Shown here piece by piece: positions 24,891-37,340 of a stretch of DNA of 64,000 bases. The DNA comes from Viscum album. Its lineage: Eukaryota > Streptophyta > Magnoliopsida > Santalales > Viscaceae. The stretch lies in contig OY728165.1 in NCBI GenBank assembly GCA_963277665.1, positions 1,757,300,772 to 1,757,364,771 on the forward strand, given 5' to 3'. Within the stretch, counting starts at the first letter, position 1. The number at the start of each line of letters is the position of its first letter. The notes below the pieces were generated by a model. It had not been told where the DNA came from and ran no database searches. It saw nothing but the letters and a program-made list of their open reading frames with translations. Position numbers and translations under genes: made by a program.

Positions 24891-26059
24891 TTATGATTTT
24901 ATTTAATGAGATTCCAAAATAGCGTTCTGGAATCTCATTTATAATATTATGGAATATTGAAATATCTATGTATTGGTTTATTGTGGTTTTCAATAAATAA
25001 ACGGTACCAGTAACCACGAATTGTGATTGAAATATTTTTGGAAAGAACGTGATATGTTCATAATAATGGTACAAGGAGATAAGGAAAAGTTTTATAGTGT
25101 TTATAACCAAATGACTGATATAAGGACAATGTGATATCATGGTTTGAGTAAAATGAATTTTAAGGATTTTGGTATGTGGAATGAGTTATCTTTTTACAGA
25201 ATTCATGTTTTCACTAAGGTTTTTTCTAAATTCATGTTATTATCATTGTTTAAATAGAATACATGATTAAGAAATTAATATGTTTGGAATGTGACAACTA
25301 AGAACTTCCAATGAGATATGAGATATAAATGTTATATCAATTTTGTTCCCCTCTTTCTAATGATTTATATTTTTATTTTTTGGATTGATTTTTATGATAT
25401 CAATTTATTGATAGTATATGTTTTTTTTTGTGTTTTATGATTTTTAGATTAATGAATTATCCCACTATAGGTTGACTTATGAATATTTGGTTTCCTATTC
25501 TATCATATTCAATGAGACTTATGGAATGACATATAATTATATCACATTATCTTCTAACACATAGATAATGAAAAATTCAACTTCGTTTCATTAAATAAGA
25601 GATGAAGTGTAAATTTTTCAAGGCATGATCAATAGTGAGATTATAACAAAATCAAGTATGTATTTATTCTCATGAGAATTTATTCAACATTATAAAAAGG
25701 ATCTTGAAAACCAAATATGGTATCCTAGTAACTTTTTATCTTATAAATCAGATGTTTTCTTAAATCAACACAAATTTATGGATTTCAAGTAGTTAACATT
25801 CTCCAAGCCTTATTCTCTATCACTATCCATTAGAACCTGATGGTTAGAATTCCATTTTATATCCATATTTTCACTTCACACATATGATCACTTATGTTGA
25901 ATCCCAGTGATGAGTTAATTTTTGTAACCCTTATGTTTCTAACTTTAATTTTTAAATTGATGTTTTAGCATCCAATTTTATAATGTGTGTTTCCATGAAC
26001 GAAAATTTCATGAAGAAAATCATTGATGACACTAAAAAAATCGAGGGAAATTTTTATTT
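24891..26059 (+). other. Element B internal remainder, no recognised coding
   Basis: Lies where pol should be, between B's Gag remains and its purine tract, but I could not match it to protease, RT, RNase H or integrase in any frame. It is too short for full pol. It contains one perfect inverted repeat (24905-24939). Probably heavily decayed or rearranged pol. Confidence 0.4.
24905..24939. repeat. Perfect 12-bp inverted repeat
   Basis: AATGAGATTCCA (24905-24916) and TGGAATCTCATT (24928-24939), 11-base loop. Origin unknown; it could be a small insertion footprint or chance. Confidence 0.5.
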
Positions 26060-26073
26060 TAAGGGGGGTAGAA
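26060..26073 (+). other. Polypurine tract, element B
   Basis: AAGGGGGGTAGAA (with one T) directly before the 3' LTR start TGAAACAAC. An eroded version of the GAGGA palindrome precedes it near 26040. Confidence 0.75.
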
Positions 26074-29000
26074 TGAAACAACTCGATATTTTATGATAAA
26101 TATTACTTTTTAATATATTTTATGTCCTGTGTTTTATGTTATAGCTAGATTTTTTTTTGTTATAGGAAACACTGTATTATCTTGCATTATACACAACATT
26201 ATTCTTGGCTTGTATTACAAACAATTTCATGTTATTTAGATATAATTCATTTCAGCCCACATTGAATTTCGATTTTGTTCAATTTATAAAAGAAAAATGC
26301 TTAGATTATTCTATTCACAACCCCAAATGAGGCTTTCACTACACGCAACACTAACTGTGCTTGACTTATAAACATTAACAACCTTCCTCGATATCTTGTG
26401 TTGTACACAATAACGAGTTTCATGAAAAAATGATATATTACTATTTAATATCATATAAAATAGCCATTATGAATAGTATTAACCACTTTTTTAATTTTAT
26501 ATAAAATTAAAATTCATCTTATGTATTTTCTATATCCTATTATGAGAACAAAATCAATTTTTTCTGATACAAGAAGTACTTTTTTTTAAAAATGTACTTT
26601 TACCGCCTTTTGATGGTGCACCAATTTTAAATGTATAATTTTACAAAGTTATTAGTTAACTCTCAAAATATAAAATTTCTCTATGGAAGGGGGAAAAAGA
26701 TTAATTTTTTTATTTTTGGTATTTTTCTAAAAAAATTCAAATTTTATTGAATAGTGAAAAATACTGCAATAAATTCAAAACATCCATTTAATTTAATTAA
26801 TATATATTGATAGAATATATTTTTAATTGGTTTCAAAGTGTAATCGGATTAATTTTTTATCAATTAATACAATGTTATTCTTTATATATAATTTCACATT
26901 TAAATTTGACAAAAACACAATTTAATCGTTTTATAATAGTTACTTATTAAAACTCTCTTTTGGTTTTGACTACGAAAATTAATATTAAATCAATTAATGA
27001 ATCTTCTTTTTTTTAATTTGGAAATATGGATTCCATATTTGGAATCAGAAGTCTCAAATTGGGTAGGTGGGTATCTTTTTTGTGGATATTATGAATAATA
27101 ACTTCAGTAATTATTTTATTTACCATTGTTCAAGGAAAAATCTCATAAATAAATGTTAAAAAAATATTATACTAATATAAAACTACCATAACACATGTAC
27201 TAATCCTATTGGAAGATATATTTCCCACCATGGTCATCCTTGGGTCGACTTTGTGACCCATGGATTTAGATGGATGTGAAAAAATTATTTTATAAAAATA
27301 ATTTAAGTGAAGATAACTATAACCTAAACATATATATTTTACTGAATCAATTTTAATATTTGGTTATATAATTGATAACTATTTTTATAATAATAATTAT
27401 AAATATATAAATATTTCTTAAATCACAGTTTTTTATTCATTAATTTAGAAATTTAATTAGTAAATGTAATAATTACACAATGATGATGCAATGATTTCAT
27501 CATTAATAAATGATTCAAATAAATGATATTATAAATGTTAAAATAATTGTAAGTAGGTTTTTTTAATTCAAGAATTTTCTGGATTATATTTTTGTAAAAG
27601 ACTTTAGTTAATGACTTATGATTTATGAAATCAGGTTATTAATTTTTAAAAATGTAATGTATGAATAGTTCCCAAAATTGTCAATATTCATAACATAAAA
27701 CATAAAATAGTATATAAAATGATATCGAATTCTTAAAAATCAATGATTCTTCCCTATAGATAAAATATGTCATAATATTTCATAAAAAACATTTTTTGGG
27801 GTCGATTAACATGATATGATAATTACATTATTCCAATTTCATAAAATAACCTCATAACATGGCAAGATTATAAAGGGTAATTTAAGAGTTAAACTAAAAA
27901 TAAGGATTAAAAATATATTCAAAACCTATCTTAATATTATTGTATGATGTATATTTTAATAAAAATAAACTTATCATATAATTAAATAATTTTTGAACAA
28001 TTTTTAATTGAAATTAAATTTATCATTAATTAACATTTTGCGAGTTTCCTAAACTGCCCCACTCTTCTCTTATAAAAGGTAACCTCCTCTTGTTACACTT
28101 CAAATCATTTTTATTCGTCAAGATCCAAAAAACCATTCAAATTTGTATTCTGATTTTCATTAGTTACATTCTACTGGTTCTGTTCATCACAAAATACCAA
28201 CTGTAGTGTCCTATTGGTAATTTAAAGGAGGCTCTTCGAGGTAGAGGTAATCACTTCTACTGATTCATTCAAATTTCATTCTTCTTCTACGTCCTATTGT
28301 TTTATATTTTCATTATAATAAAGTAACATAAATATCACTAATATAATGAATTTTTTTTATAAATATGAAACAACCCTATTTCACCTTATATCAGTCCTAT
28401 AATAAATGAAATCACAGTTCATCCGTACATACAACTTGCTTTCTCTACATCATGATGTTATATGTTTTTCACCACCACCATACATGGATGGGTATAATGC
28501 TGTAAATAATAACAATTTATGATTATATAACTTTATAATAATTCAATGATACTTTACACCATCCACTTAAATACCATTCAACAATTATGGAAATCATATC
28601 GTCTCTCTTGTGTACATAAGACTTACCGTCTCCACAGAGCGATGTGATTCGTTATTCATAATATTCATTAAATAGTGGTTTTATAAATGATTTAAATGAA
28701 TAAATATGATATATATTATAATAATAACATGCTTTAAATGATATAACTATGACCTGAAGGACGAATACAGTCTTATCCGACAAAACTTGTATAAAAACAT
28801 AAAGCAATTAATAACCAAATAAAGAGTAACAAAGAAATGTAACTAACAAACGAATGAAAAATTGATAATAAATGTTATCATAAAAATGATTATGATTCAT
28901 GAATAAATTGGTATCATTATTTAAATAGTTATACAGATGTTTCATTTAAATATAAATAATATCTTCCCTTAGGTAAGGGATAGCATTTTCAATATCAATT

Positions 29001-30269
29001 TTATCTATGATTGTTTATTCGTAAATATTTACTGGGGACATATTTATCATCCATGTCCATGATTTCAAAAAATACTTTCATAAAAGGTTAAAAAAAATTG
29101 AGTATATTTAATGTCATTTTTACCTCTTTTTGACTTTTACTATTTTGAATAGAATTAATCATTTTTTTACCATATGAATAACTTTATGACTTTTCTTGCA
29201 TAAATACAAGGAGAATGTTTTTTTAACTTATACATCATGAATTAATTTTTTTAATGCTTCATGAAGCCTTATTTCCATGAATATTTCTCAACACTAATTC
29301 ATGCTTCATTTCAACTAAATTATTTTATTTTAATATTCTGTGTCATTTTGAAAATATAAATCATTTTTTAAAAAGAATGGATATTTTCATCAAGAACAAT
29401 GTTCATGTGTTTTATCAATAAAAGAATCTTAAATCACATAGGGTTATTTTTCTCTCCCTATTATTTCTTTTATTTGATTGTGTTTATCATTGAATTATTT
29501 CATGAATCCCATTTATCTTATATAGACTATGTTATGATGAAATGATGGTTATAAATCCCATTTTTTCATAGTTTATCCTATGATGAATAATTTATGTTTT
29601 TTGTGGAAAGGTAAGAATGATTACTTTATGTGATCGGTAGGACACATATCTCTCTCTAATGCCTTGGGTAAATATTTATATCTCATGAGATAAACATGAC
29701 TACAACATAATGTAAAGACAGTTCAGTAATACATGTCTAGAATGAAAATTACTCCCGGTTCAATAATGGACATTGTACATTGTGATGGTGTTGGTAGCAA
29801 TGTTGTGGACACTATGGAAATAATATTATAATAATATTAGTTTTCCACAAATGAATGATTTATTAAAATGTTATTATATCATGGTTAATTTTTTGATGAT
29901 CTATTCCCTACGTACTTCCATTATTTATTTCATTGAGCAAGATTTTTATGTCTAAACATTATATTCATGATTTATTACGTTCAAATGGTTATAATTTGTA
30001 TTTTATTCTCCATGTTTTCCCTTACTGTGAATTTGTGATCACCCTTTTGTTGTTTTCTTTTCCTTGTGATATAAATTGTGGATATATGTAGGAAAATATG
30101 GTAATTTATTTATGCGATATGTTGAATATCTTTCACTATTATTAGAAGATCATGTCCCGAGCTTCCAATGAAACTAAATTAATAATATCATTGGGCATCG
30201 GTTTTTGTCCTTTATTAAGTAATCTAAAAAAGATATCTAATATCCATATTCCTCAATCTTGGGCCTATA
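26074..30269 (+). mobile_element. Element B 3' LTR
   Basis: Colinear with 1451-5458 plus 23287-23507: the same start, a TATA box (28071-28077) after CCCCACTCTTCTCT, the dyad cores near 28420 and 28610, and the CCCTTACTG...GATCACCC stretch near 30020. Divergence from the 5' LTR is clearly greater than between T LTRs, so B is much older than T. The 3' limit is approximate, within about 10 bp. Confidence 0.75.
28598..28643 (+). other. Dyad structure in B 3' LTR with compensatory arm change
   Basis: Arms ATCG (28598-28601) and TGTG (28609-28612) pair with CACA (28633-28636) and CGAT (28640-28643) around a core containing CTTACCGTC. The same place in B's 5' LTR has CGTG/CACG, so C-G became T-A on both sides. 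Confidence 0.55.
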
Positions 30270-32040
30270 AAATAATTCATATAAAAAATGAATAAAACAT
30301 GATTGTGATTTTTTATAATCAATACATCATAAAATTATATACCATTTTACCATCAAGGGAAGGATACAATCACTCGTGCGTACGTACGGCTTACCCTCTC
30401 CATGATAGGGTGAGATTAATTCTATATGATATCTAATAAAAATGAGTATACATTTTATACTAGGAGAAAATATAATAACTACAAATATTATTTCATAATG
30501 GATATGAATAAAATATATCATATTCATATTAAATAAGAACAAAATGGAAAAAGAGGAGTTAGTAAATTAAGTAGTTAACACCTGAAATAAGGGTAATACA
30601 AAAATATTATTAACAAAATTATAATAGAAGAGAATATATGGTATCATAAATATATGTGTGATAATGATATAAATTAATAACATGATTTAACCATTATAAA
30701 AGATGTTAACGTAGCCTCTACTAAAGTTATCTACAAGGAAGGTGTTAATTTTACAATCTCATTATTATTCGATGTTTATTGAATTTATGTCTCTATTAGA
30801 GAATCATTATCTTCCATTTCCTTATTTCCTAAAATGTATTTAAAAATATTTCCATCAATTATTAAAATTCAGTTTTACCCATGAAAGGCATTTTATAATA
30901 TATTTATATGTAAATTTTATTTTATTTTCCAATTTTGGTAATTTATAACCTATTTGAAAAATTAAGGACTCAGTGTTTATTAACATATATAGAGGAAGAA
31001 ACTATTTTCTTCCACTATGAAGCGATTAAATTTTAAATCGTTCAATAAAATATTATTTGGATATTTTTAAAATAAATGGATTATATTATAATTTTTTTTT
31101 TAAATGATATAAATGTAAAAAAAGGGATATTTCTCTCGAAGGGTTTTGATGAATTTATTAGACTATTTCAATCTATGTAAACACACTTTATTAGATTTTA
31201 TGATTAATTGAGGGTGATTTATTGTGATAAAATCATCCATATTTTATTTAATGGTTTATGATATATTTCACATTGGATGTACTATTTTTTTCATCATTCA
31301 TAGTTTATTGTTAAACTATAAACACTTCATATTCTTGTTTTAATATGAATGATTATGTTATGTTTTACCCCTTTTAGAGGAGAAATGAATTGGAATTATT
31401 ATATGATAGGTGTGGTACACAATTACCACTCGATAGATTGGTAGGTATCATGAGACAAATTAGTGTCTTCGAACAAGGCTTTGATGGTATGTTTTTTTAT
31501 GGTCTTTGAATAAAGCCTTGATGGTATGGTTATGATGTCAGACATTATGCATTACCTAATTATGAATTTTTTATGAATAATTCATGTGTGTATTCAGTTA
31601 GTATGATATCCATGTGAATGTTTAATTAAAATTATTTTATTTATTATTTCCATGTCCTGGAAAATATTATGTTTATAATCTTTGTGTTTCAGTTTTATAC
31701 CTTGCATTGAATGTTTATTCTTATTTATAATATAATGTATTGTATTGTTTATCCTTAATAAGGACCAAATTTGATACTCTTGTGGATACGCATAGGATAA
31801 TTTAAATTCTCTTTAAAAACTTTTATGATTTATATATGAGTTAATGTGTCCCCAAAGAAACAATTTTTTTATTATCATATTAGATATGCATAAATTTTTC
31901 AATTTAGTTAAATATTTTACTAGTTTGGATTTATGAATTATGATTCATAGCCTAATATAGTATATATCATTGTTTTTAAATATATCCCTTTAGAAGTAAT
32001 GTAATACTTATCACGTCACATAATATATATCAGGATTTCC
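30270..32040 (+). mobile_element. Element A 5' LTR, second part
   Basis: Resumes the LTR left at 1450. The dyad core CGTGCGTACGTACGGCTTAC (near 30376) lies at the distance from the LTR end expected from B. The rest follows B's LTR order with heavy divergence. It ends just before a degenerate primer site. Confidence 0.65.
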
Positions 32041-32041
32041 C

Positions 32042-32052
32042 TCCTATTAGAG
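32042..32052 (+). other. Degenerate primer binding site, element A
   Basis: TCCTATTAGAG aligns with B's TGGTATTAGAG and is followed by AGATAA against B's AAAACT. Position agrees with the LTR length expected from B. Confidence 0.5.
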
Positions 32053-32900
32053 ATAATGATAGTGGATATAGTGATACCACTAGTGCTGAAAAACATATAA
32101 CCATTATGGGAAAACTGACTCATGTTATGAAAAATAACCTTACCCATTTAGAGCATCTCGACCAATAATGTTGAGGATCAAGTTTATACCGATACATGAA
32201 GAAATATCCTTCAGCATTCAATGGTTATACAAATAAACTAGTATCTAGGAAATAGATATATTATTTAGAAAAGTTATTTCTAAAATTGGGATGTAATGAA
32301 TGGGAGAACATTATCTTGGTAGTTTATTACCTCTAGAGAGATGTAGATTAATCGTGCTCAATAATTAAAATCACAAATAATGATGAAGAGTTAAAAAATA
32401 CAGAAATGGTGGGAAATTATTGAATATTTCCTGTAAAATTATGTTCCTCAGGATCAATGACAGGATATGGAGAGGTAGTTTTTGAGTCGGCAGGAGATGT
32501 GTATATAAATGTTGCAATATTTGAAGCTAACATCATAATGTATGAAAGGAACACTACAAAGTATATGTGTAACAAAGAAGTAATATTTATCGATTCATTT
32601 ATGAGTTAAAGAATTTCCTCTGGCGAGAATTTGTTTCAAAATCATTCTCATCATATAAATACATATTCTCATGTGTTATCAGGATAGAAATTGAAATCTA
32701 TACATCACATACATTTAGGTAAAAAAGTGAATAAGTGGTTTTTTGAGAACTCTATAGAAGGAAATAAGTGTAATAATAATGTTACCAATGTTTAGTTCCA
32801 AAATTGTAAATGTATGAGTCATTATGCATATTATTTTAATATGCATTATGGAATCATTCGAAAAAGGACAGGGGAGAATGCCAGGATTTTGAGATCAGAA
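32053..32900 (+). pseudogene. Element A Gag remnant
   Basis: Translation gives MKKYPSAFNGYTN and FLKLGCNEWENI near 32200-32300, aligning with T's MRQHPPSFRGSSD and FDVMGCSEHQKF. CKCMSHYAYYF near 32810 is the trace of a zinc knuckle. There are many stops and no open frame of useful length. Confidence 0.7.
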
Positions 32901-33240
32901 CTTTTGAGGTTGAATTTATGAATGATGTCATTGCATGTACATTATTCATTTCCTAAATATTAGCTGAATTGTTATTTGATTCTATATACCATAATTCCAT
33001 TATATCTTCTTAATTGGAATAGAAATTATATACTTCCAATTCATATTCAAATATGAATCCTTAGTCAATACACCAAAGGGAATTCTCATTTCAAAAAATA
33101 TGTTCCAAGAAGTTCCAATAATGGCATATAATGGTGATTTATCATATGAAATTTTTGTCTTACATATGGTTTAATTTGATATAATCATCAATATGGACTG
33201 GCGATCAAAATATGATCTGAAAATTTAATGCATAAAGAAG
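32901..33240 (+). pseudogene. Element A protease remnant
   Basis: The C-terminal block FDIIINMDWRSKYDLKI at 33175-33225 matches the FDVILGMDWL type block at the end of Ty3/gypsy protease. The catalytic DSG region could not be located, so only the C-terminus is well supported. Confidence 0.6.
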
Positions 33241-33429
33241 GGAGTTTCAATGCCTGATGAACATGTAGAATACATTATATTTGGAGTAGATACATAATCC
33301 ATTTATTCATATCAAAATAAAACCTGTGTAGCTTTAATAAATGATATTTTTTGGAAGGAATAGTAAATAAAAAATATGGATTAAGAAATAAATATTGAAA
33401 TTGAAGATGTATATATTGTATGACAAGAA

Positions 33430-34080
33430 ATCGATGTATTTCCTCATGATTTTCATGGATAGCCACATAGGTCGGAAGTTGAGTTTATAATTTTTTTAAT
33501 CCCCAATGAAATACCAATATCAATAACTCCCTATAGAATAGACACTATGGAATTGTTATGGATGATTAAAAAACTACTGGAGTGGAGTAATACGGGATTT
33601 ATTGTCCATAATGTTTCTCTATGGGGTGCCCCAGTTCATTTTCTTACGAGGAAAGATTGATCACTGATGATGTTCACTGACTATAATAAATCAATTTTGT
33701 TACAATAATGAACACGTATATTGTACCTTGAATTCCTAATTTATTTGATCAAATTCATGGATATCGATATTTTTTTAAGATTGACCTTTATTTTTGATAT
33801 TATCAATTCTGTGTAGAAAAATAAACTATCTGAGGAATATAATAATGCTTTTTTCACAGTATGTATTGATGATATGTTGATATACATGAAAAGAAAAAAA
33901 TACCATAATTAACAGGTTCAAATTATTTGGAATACTCTAATATTAAATTATTAATATGGATTGTTTCGGAAGTGTAAATTATGACATCGGGAAGTTTCAT
34001 TTCATAGCCATATTTTCTCTAAGGATGGAATCTTTGTTGATCCCACAAATAAAATGGCATCAATGACTGGACAACATTGA
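33430..34080 (+). pseudogene. Element A reverse transcriptase remnant
   Basis: Reads DVFPHDFHG, then EFIIFLIPNEIPISITPYRI (33480-33540), WGAPVHFLTRKD (from 33622), a FDQIHGYRYFFKIDL-like stretch (near 33740-33790), and CIDDMLIY with both catalytic Asp codons intact at 33868-33873. DPTNKMASMTG near 34040 is the block before RNase H. Interrupted by stops and shifts. This is the most complete RT in the left half and shows A was once autonomous. Confidence 0.8.
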
Positions 34081-34269
34081 TGAGGATAACCAAGGTACAC
34101 ATTTTTATTGGTTTATAAGGTTACGATCCACATTTCTTCTATAATGTTTCTTAATTTGAAAACCCATTAACCAATAAGACACGTAATAGGGTTAAATTCT
34201 TTTGGAATAAATAGTGTGATGAATGTTCTATATAATTGAATAGAAGATTATTTAATGTTTCTGTTTTGA

Positions 34270-34560
34270 AATTACCTTCAAGAAATTATGAATTTAAATT
34301 TATGTTGATGCATTAGGGAAAGGTCTCAGTTGTTTCATTATAAATAATGATAGTTTTATTGTAAATGAATCAATGAAATTGGTAACACAAGAACAAAAAG
34401 TACATAAAACATGATATTAATTTTTCTGCTGCAATCATTAGAATGATGATATAGATACACTATCTCTACTGTGAGATATGTGAGATATATATTGATCATA
34501 AGAGATTTACATATATTTTCTCATTGAAGGAACCTAAAATGAGAAAATATAGATGTCTTG
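34270..34560 (+). pseudogene. Element A RNase H remnant
   Basis: IHYLYCEICEIYIDHKRFTY and FSLKEPKMRKYRCLE (34450-34560) match the HYLYG.KCEIYTDHKSL and KELNMRQRRWLEL blocks of Ty3/gypsy RNase H. Stops throughout. Confidence 0.75.
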
Positions 34561-34799
34561 AGATATAGAAGGATTTTTATTACACAATACACTACCACAT
34601 ATGGAAGACACATAAGTTGGAAGACGATTTAAGCTGGAAAGACCATGGTGTTATGAAAAATATGAGTTTGAAAGGGATCCTATGTTTATATATCTATTAA
34701 ATATATATATAAGAATTATCATGGAAGGTGAAACATTATTATTTTTTCAATTGGTTACTAAAGAAACTGGAATGTATAAAACATTCTTGACTTGATGAT

Positions 34800-35009
34800 G
34801 AGGGGTTTGAAAATAAAATTAATGCTATGAATGATTGGGGAATGATTAACATCATATATGATGATTCTATTTTGAAATTTGGAAATATGATTTATTTTCC
34901 TATTATACGTGATATAAAAAAGGAATCATTGGATAATACTCATATCTCCAATATCACTATACAGCCTTGTAGTACTATGATGTATAGAATTTTGATAGAT
35001 CATTTTTAG
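34800..35009 (+). pseudogene. Element A integrase N-terminal remnant, cut by element E
   Basis: The stretch ILKFGNMIYFPIIRDIKKES, then DNTHISNITIQPCSTMMYRI, matches the start of chromovirus integrase (LRF.GR..VP...ELK..IL..AH...Y.IHPG.TKMYRD). It ends where E is inserted at 35010. The rest of A's integrase and its 3' LTR lie beyond the window. Confidence 0.8.
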
Positions 35010-35639
35010 TGGTGACCCGTCTCTCGGGGCCCATTCCATGACTACCCCAACCCTGCCTTCCATAGGCCAGGGGCTGGAGATTAGCACCAAAATGCTGTAG
35101 CCCTATAATGGAATGGTGTTTCCTTTTAACATGTTCAGTCACACGGTCCAAGAACACAACAAGAAGCAACAGTAATGTTAACTGGTATAGTAAAAGTGTG
35201 ATAAAAGTAAAGTGGCTGGAATACTAGCCCAAATGAAAGTATGAGTACAAATATAATGTAAAAAAGATAACTGAATAGTAAAAAAACTCAAATATCATAT
35301 ACCGAGGATTCTACCTCATGCTTAGGTACATCTCACGATTAGTAGTCCATGCATCATGTCATTCCAAATGGTCCACCTACGAGTATCATCCTGTCCTGGC
35401 TCCCTCAACCTCAGTCAATGTTGTATGTCATCTACACAATACACAATAACGTGTGGGCATATCCCGTGCAGGGGTCAGTATAATGATACACAACAAGGAA
35501 CATGAGACCCCATAAGTATCATTGAGTTCCCTAAAAGACAACCCACAAAGCAAGACATAAACTCTACTTAGGAATATGGGCATACAAATACCTTTGCAAT
35601 CATGATATACTAATATCACACATGAGGGAAGAATACAAA

Positions 35640-35905
35640 AAAGGTGACACCATGAAGGAATAAATACCACATACATAACACCACTATGATAGAAGTACGA
35701 CACAACTAACACCACTATGATAGAAGTACCACATAGGTAACTCCAAGAAGAAAACACCATAAAGATAGAAGTACCCCATAGATAACACTACTAAGACAAC
35801 ACCACGAAGGTAGAAGTACCAAATAGGCATCACCAAGAATATATAAGTAACACACAGGTAACACCATGAAGATAGAAGTACCACATAGGTAACAAAACAA
35901 AGTTA
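35640..35905. repeat. Short-unit minisatellite in E 3' LTR
   Basis: Imperfect units of about 33 bp built on GATAGAAGTACCACATAGGT and AACACCA. A counterpart lies at about 41890-42180 in the 5' LTR. Minus-strand open frames across it are repetitive low-complexity products. Confidence 0.7.
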
Positions 35906-36039
35906 ACAACATTAAGGTGAATTAGACTCAACTCACAATTAGGGATAACATAATTATAGTAGTACATATGATTATTCGTAAGGATAGATTATCTTATTCT
36001 GTTAAGTATCATTGCTTATAATCAACACAGGATCGATAG

Positions 36040-36200
36040 GTAACAAACCCCCACTGACCGAAACAGGATCTGACCCAAACTAGATCAGTATGCACTGACC
36101 CACACAGGATCATTGAGGGCTGACCCACATAGGATCTGAACCACACATGATTGGTATGTGATGACCCACATAGGGTCACTGAGCACTGACCCACATACTA
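36040..36200. repeat. GACCCACA-type short repeats in E 3' LTR
   Basis: Repeated CTGACCCACATAGGATC-like units with intervening ATCAGTATGCGCTGA-like spacers. The 5' LTR has the same at about 42280-42490. Confidence 0.7.
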
Positions 36201-36589
36201 TCTGATAGAATCTGACCCATAAAAATTGATGTTATTCATTCATGTTTAAACCTTCCACATGATTCCTCATACCTTGTGCACTTGAGTTCTATAGAATCTA
36301 ACTCTCATGATATCAATCATACATCAACTGCCACTAAGTTACAAAAAGGAGTAACCAAAAGGATTTCCACGGTGGAAGGGTTCCAACGCGATAGATTGTG
36401 CATCAATTGGATCCCAGGTATGTAAGTTATTATCATTTTAGTTCTGAAGGCCTTGTTGAATTGGGATCAATCCAACCCAGCCGTACTCCAAATATTTTCC
36501 AAACTCAAGTGTATTATACCAAATGTAACGTATCTATCCCAGGGATCCATCACCATAGACCGGACATCAAATAGCCCCTCGTATTTCAA

Positions 36590-37340
36590 GATATGGCTCC
36601 TTTGCAGTTTCTGGGTCCGGTTGGGCCAAGGTCAGTCCGACCCAGCCCAAACCGATCTGGGCTAGGTAGGGCGGCTGAGGCCATGCCTACTAGGTTGTGG
36701 TCTGGATTGTCCCTTGAGGGGGTGGCCCGGCCCGCAACGGGCATCCTGACCTGCAAGGGGTATCCCGATGGGCATGCAGTCCGCTGGGCAGGTAGCCTAG
36801 CTATGTGAGGCACGACCCACCATATCCAACACCGGGGGTGAGACTGCAAGTCTCACGATCGGACCGAAGTCCGTTCGATTCCTCTGCAGTGTCATCCCCA
36901 CATGGTGCCTCCATGTGGTATGTGGTACCCTCTAGAGCATGTCTTGCCTTCCGTCTTGGCTGGCCGGTGCACTAGCCTCTGTCTCTATCAACACGCGATG
37001 GTGTGCCCCTCTGCCACCTGTTCTCTACTAGAGTGTCGGCCACAACCCGGTTCTCTGCTTCTGATGAGCCACTACCCACGTCCCTTGGCAACACTCTGGT
37101 CACTCCTCCCTCCTCTTTCTGTCGCAGATGAAATTCTGCAGCCGATCCCTCCAGTGGCATGGCAGCGCCTCCTCCTCCCTCAAAGACGGCCAGTGTCGGC
37201 TTCCGCCTTGGTCCCTACAGCCTCCAGTCATTGGTACCACCATTACGGCAGGTCTTCCATAGAGAAGGAAAGGGATTGGAATGGTAGAAGAGGGTTCGGG
37301 TTAGGTTCGTTAGGCCAACGCCCTCTGTGTTAGCTTGTAA
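36590..37340 (-). other. GC-rich block in E LTR
   Basis: Markedly GC-rich compared with the rest of the window, beginning near GGGTCCGGTTGGGCC. The truncated 5' LTR enters the same block (from about 42870) just before C interrupts it. It is probably part of the LTR transcript; no gene recognised. Confidence 0.5.
36838..36873 (-). other. Two adjacent perfect hairpins, one with TTCG loop, in E LTR
   Basis: On the element's sense (minus) strand: CGGAC-TTCG-GTCCG (36873 to 36860), three bases, then GTGAGACT-TGC-AGTCTCAC (36856 to 36838). In RNA the first would be a C(UUCG)G tetraloop, known for exceptional stability. The homologous part of the 5' LTR is cut away, so no second copy is visible here. 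Confidence 0.7.

Larger units (their letters stand above)
1451..30269 (+). mobile_element. Element B: degenerate Tekay-like Ty3/gypsy element, split by element T
   Basis: The 5' LTR starts TGTAACACCATGATATT at 1451. The 3' LTR starts TGAAACAACTCGATATT at 26074 after a purine tract. A primer site (TGGTATTAGAG) follows the 5' LTR at 23510. Removing the T insertion (5459-23286) leaves LTRs of about 4.23 and 4.20 kb and an internal region of only about 2.57 kb. Gag remnants are recognisable; pol is not. The 3' end is set by alignment of the two LTR ends (CACTACA against CCTATAA), and no clean target duplication remains. Confidence 0.8.

Noticed and set aside
36838..36885. tRNA-like sequence with a GTTCGATTCC T-loop motif
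   Set aside because: The flanking bases do not form a T-stem, there is no D-arm, and the neighbouring hairpin has a 3-base loop instead of a 7-base anticodon loop.
36902..37333. 143-codon forward open frame
   Set aside because: It lies in the GC-rich block of a minus-strand LTR, where stop codons are rare by composition. No domain or start context was recognised.
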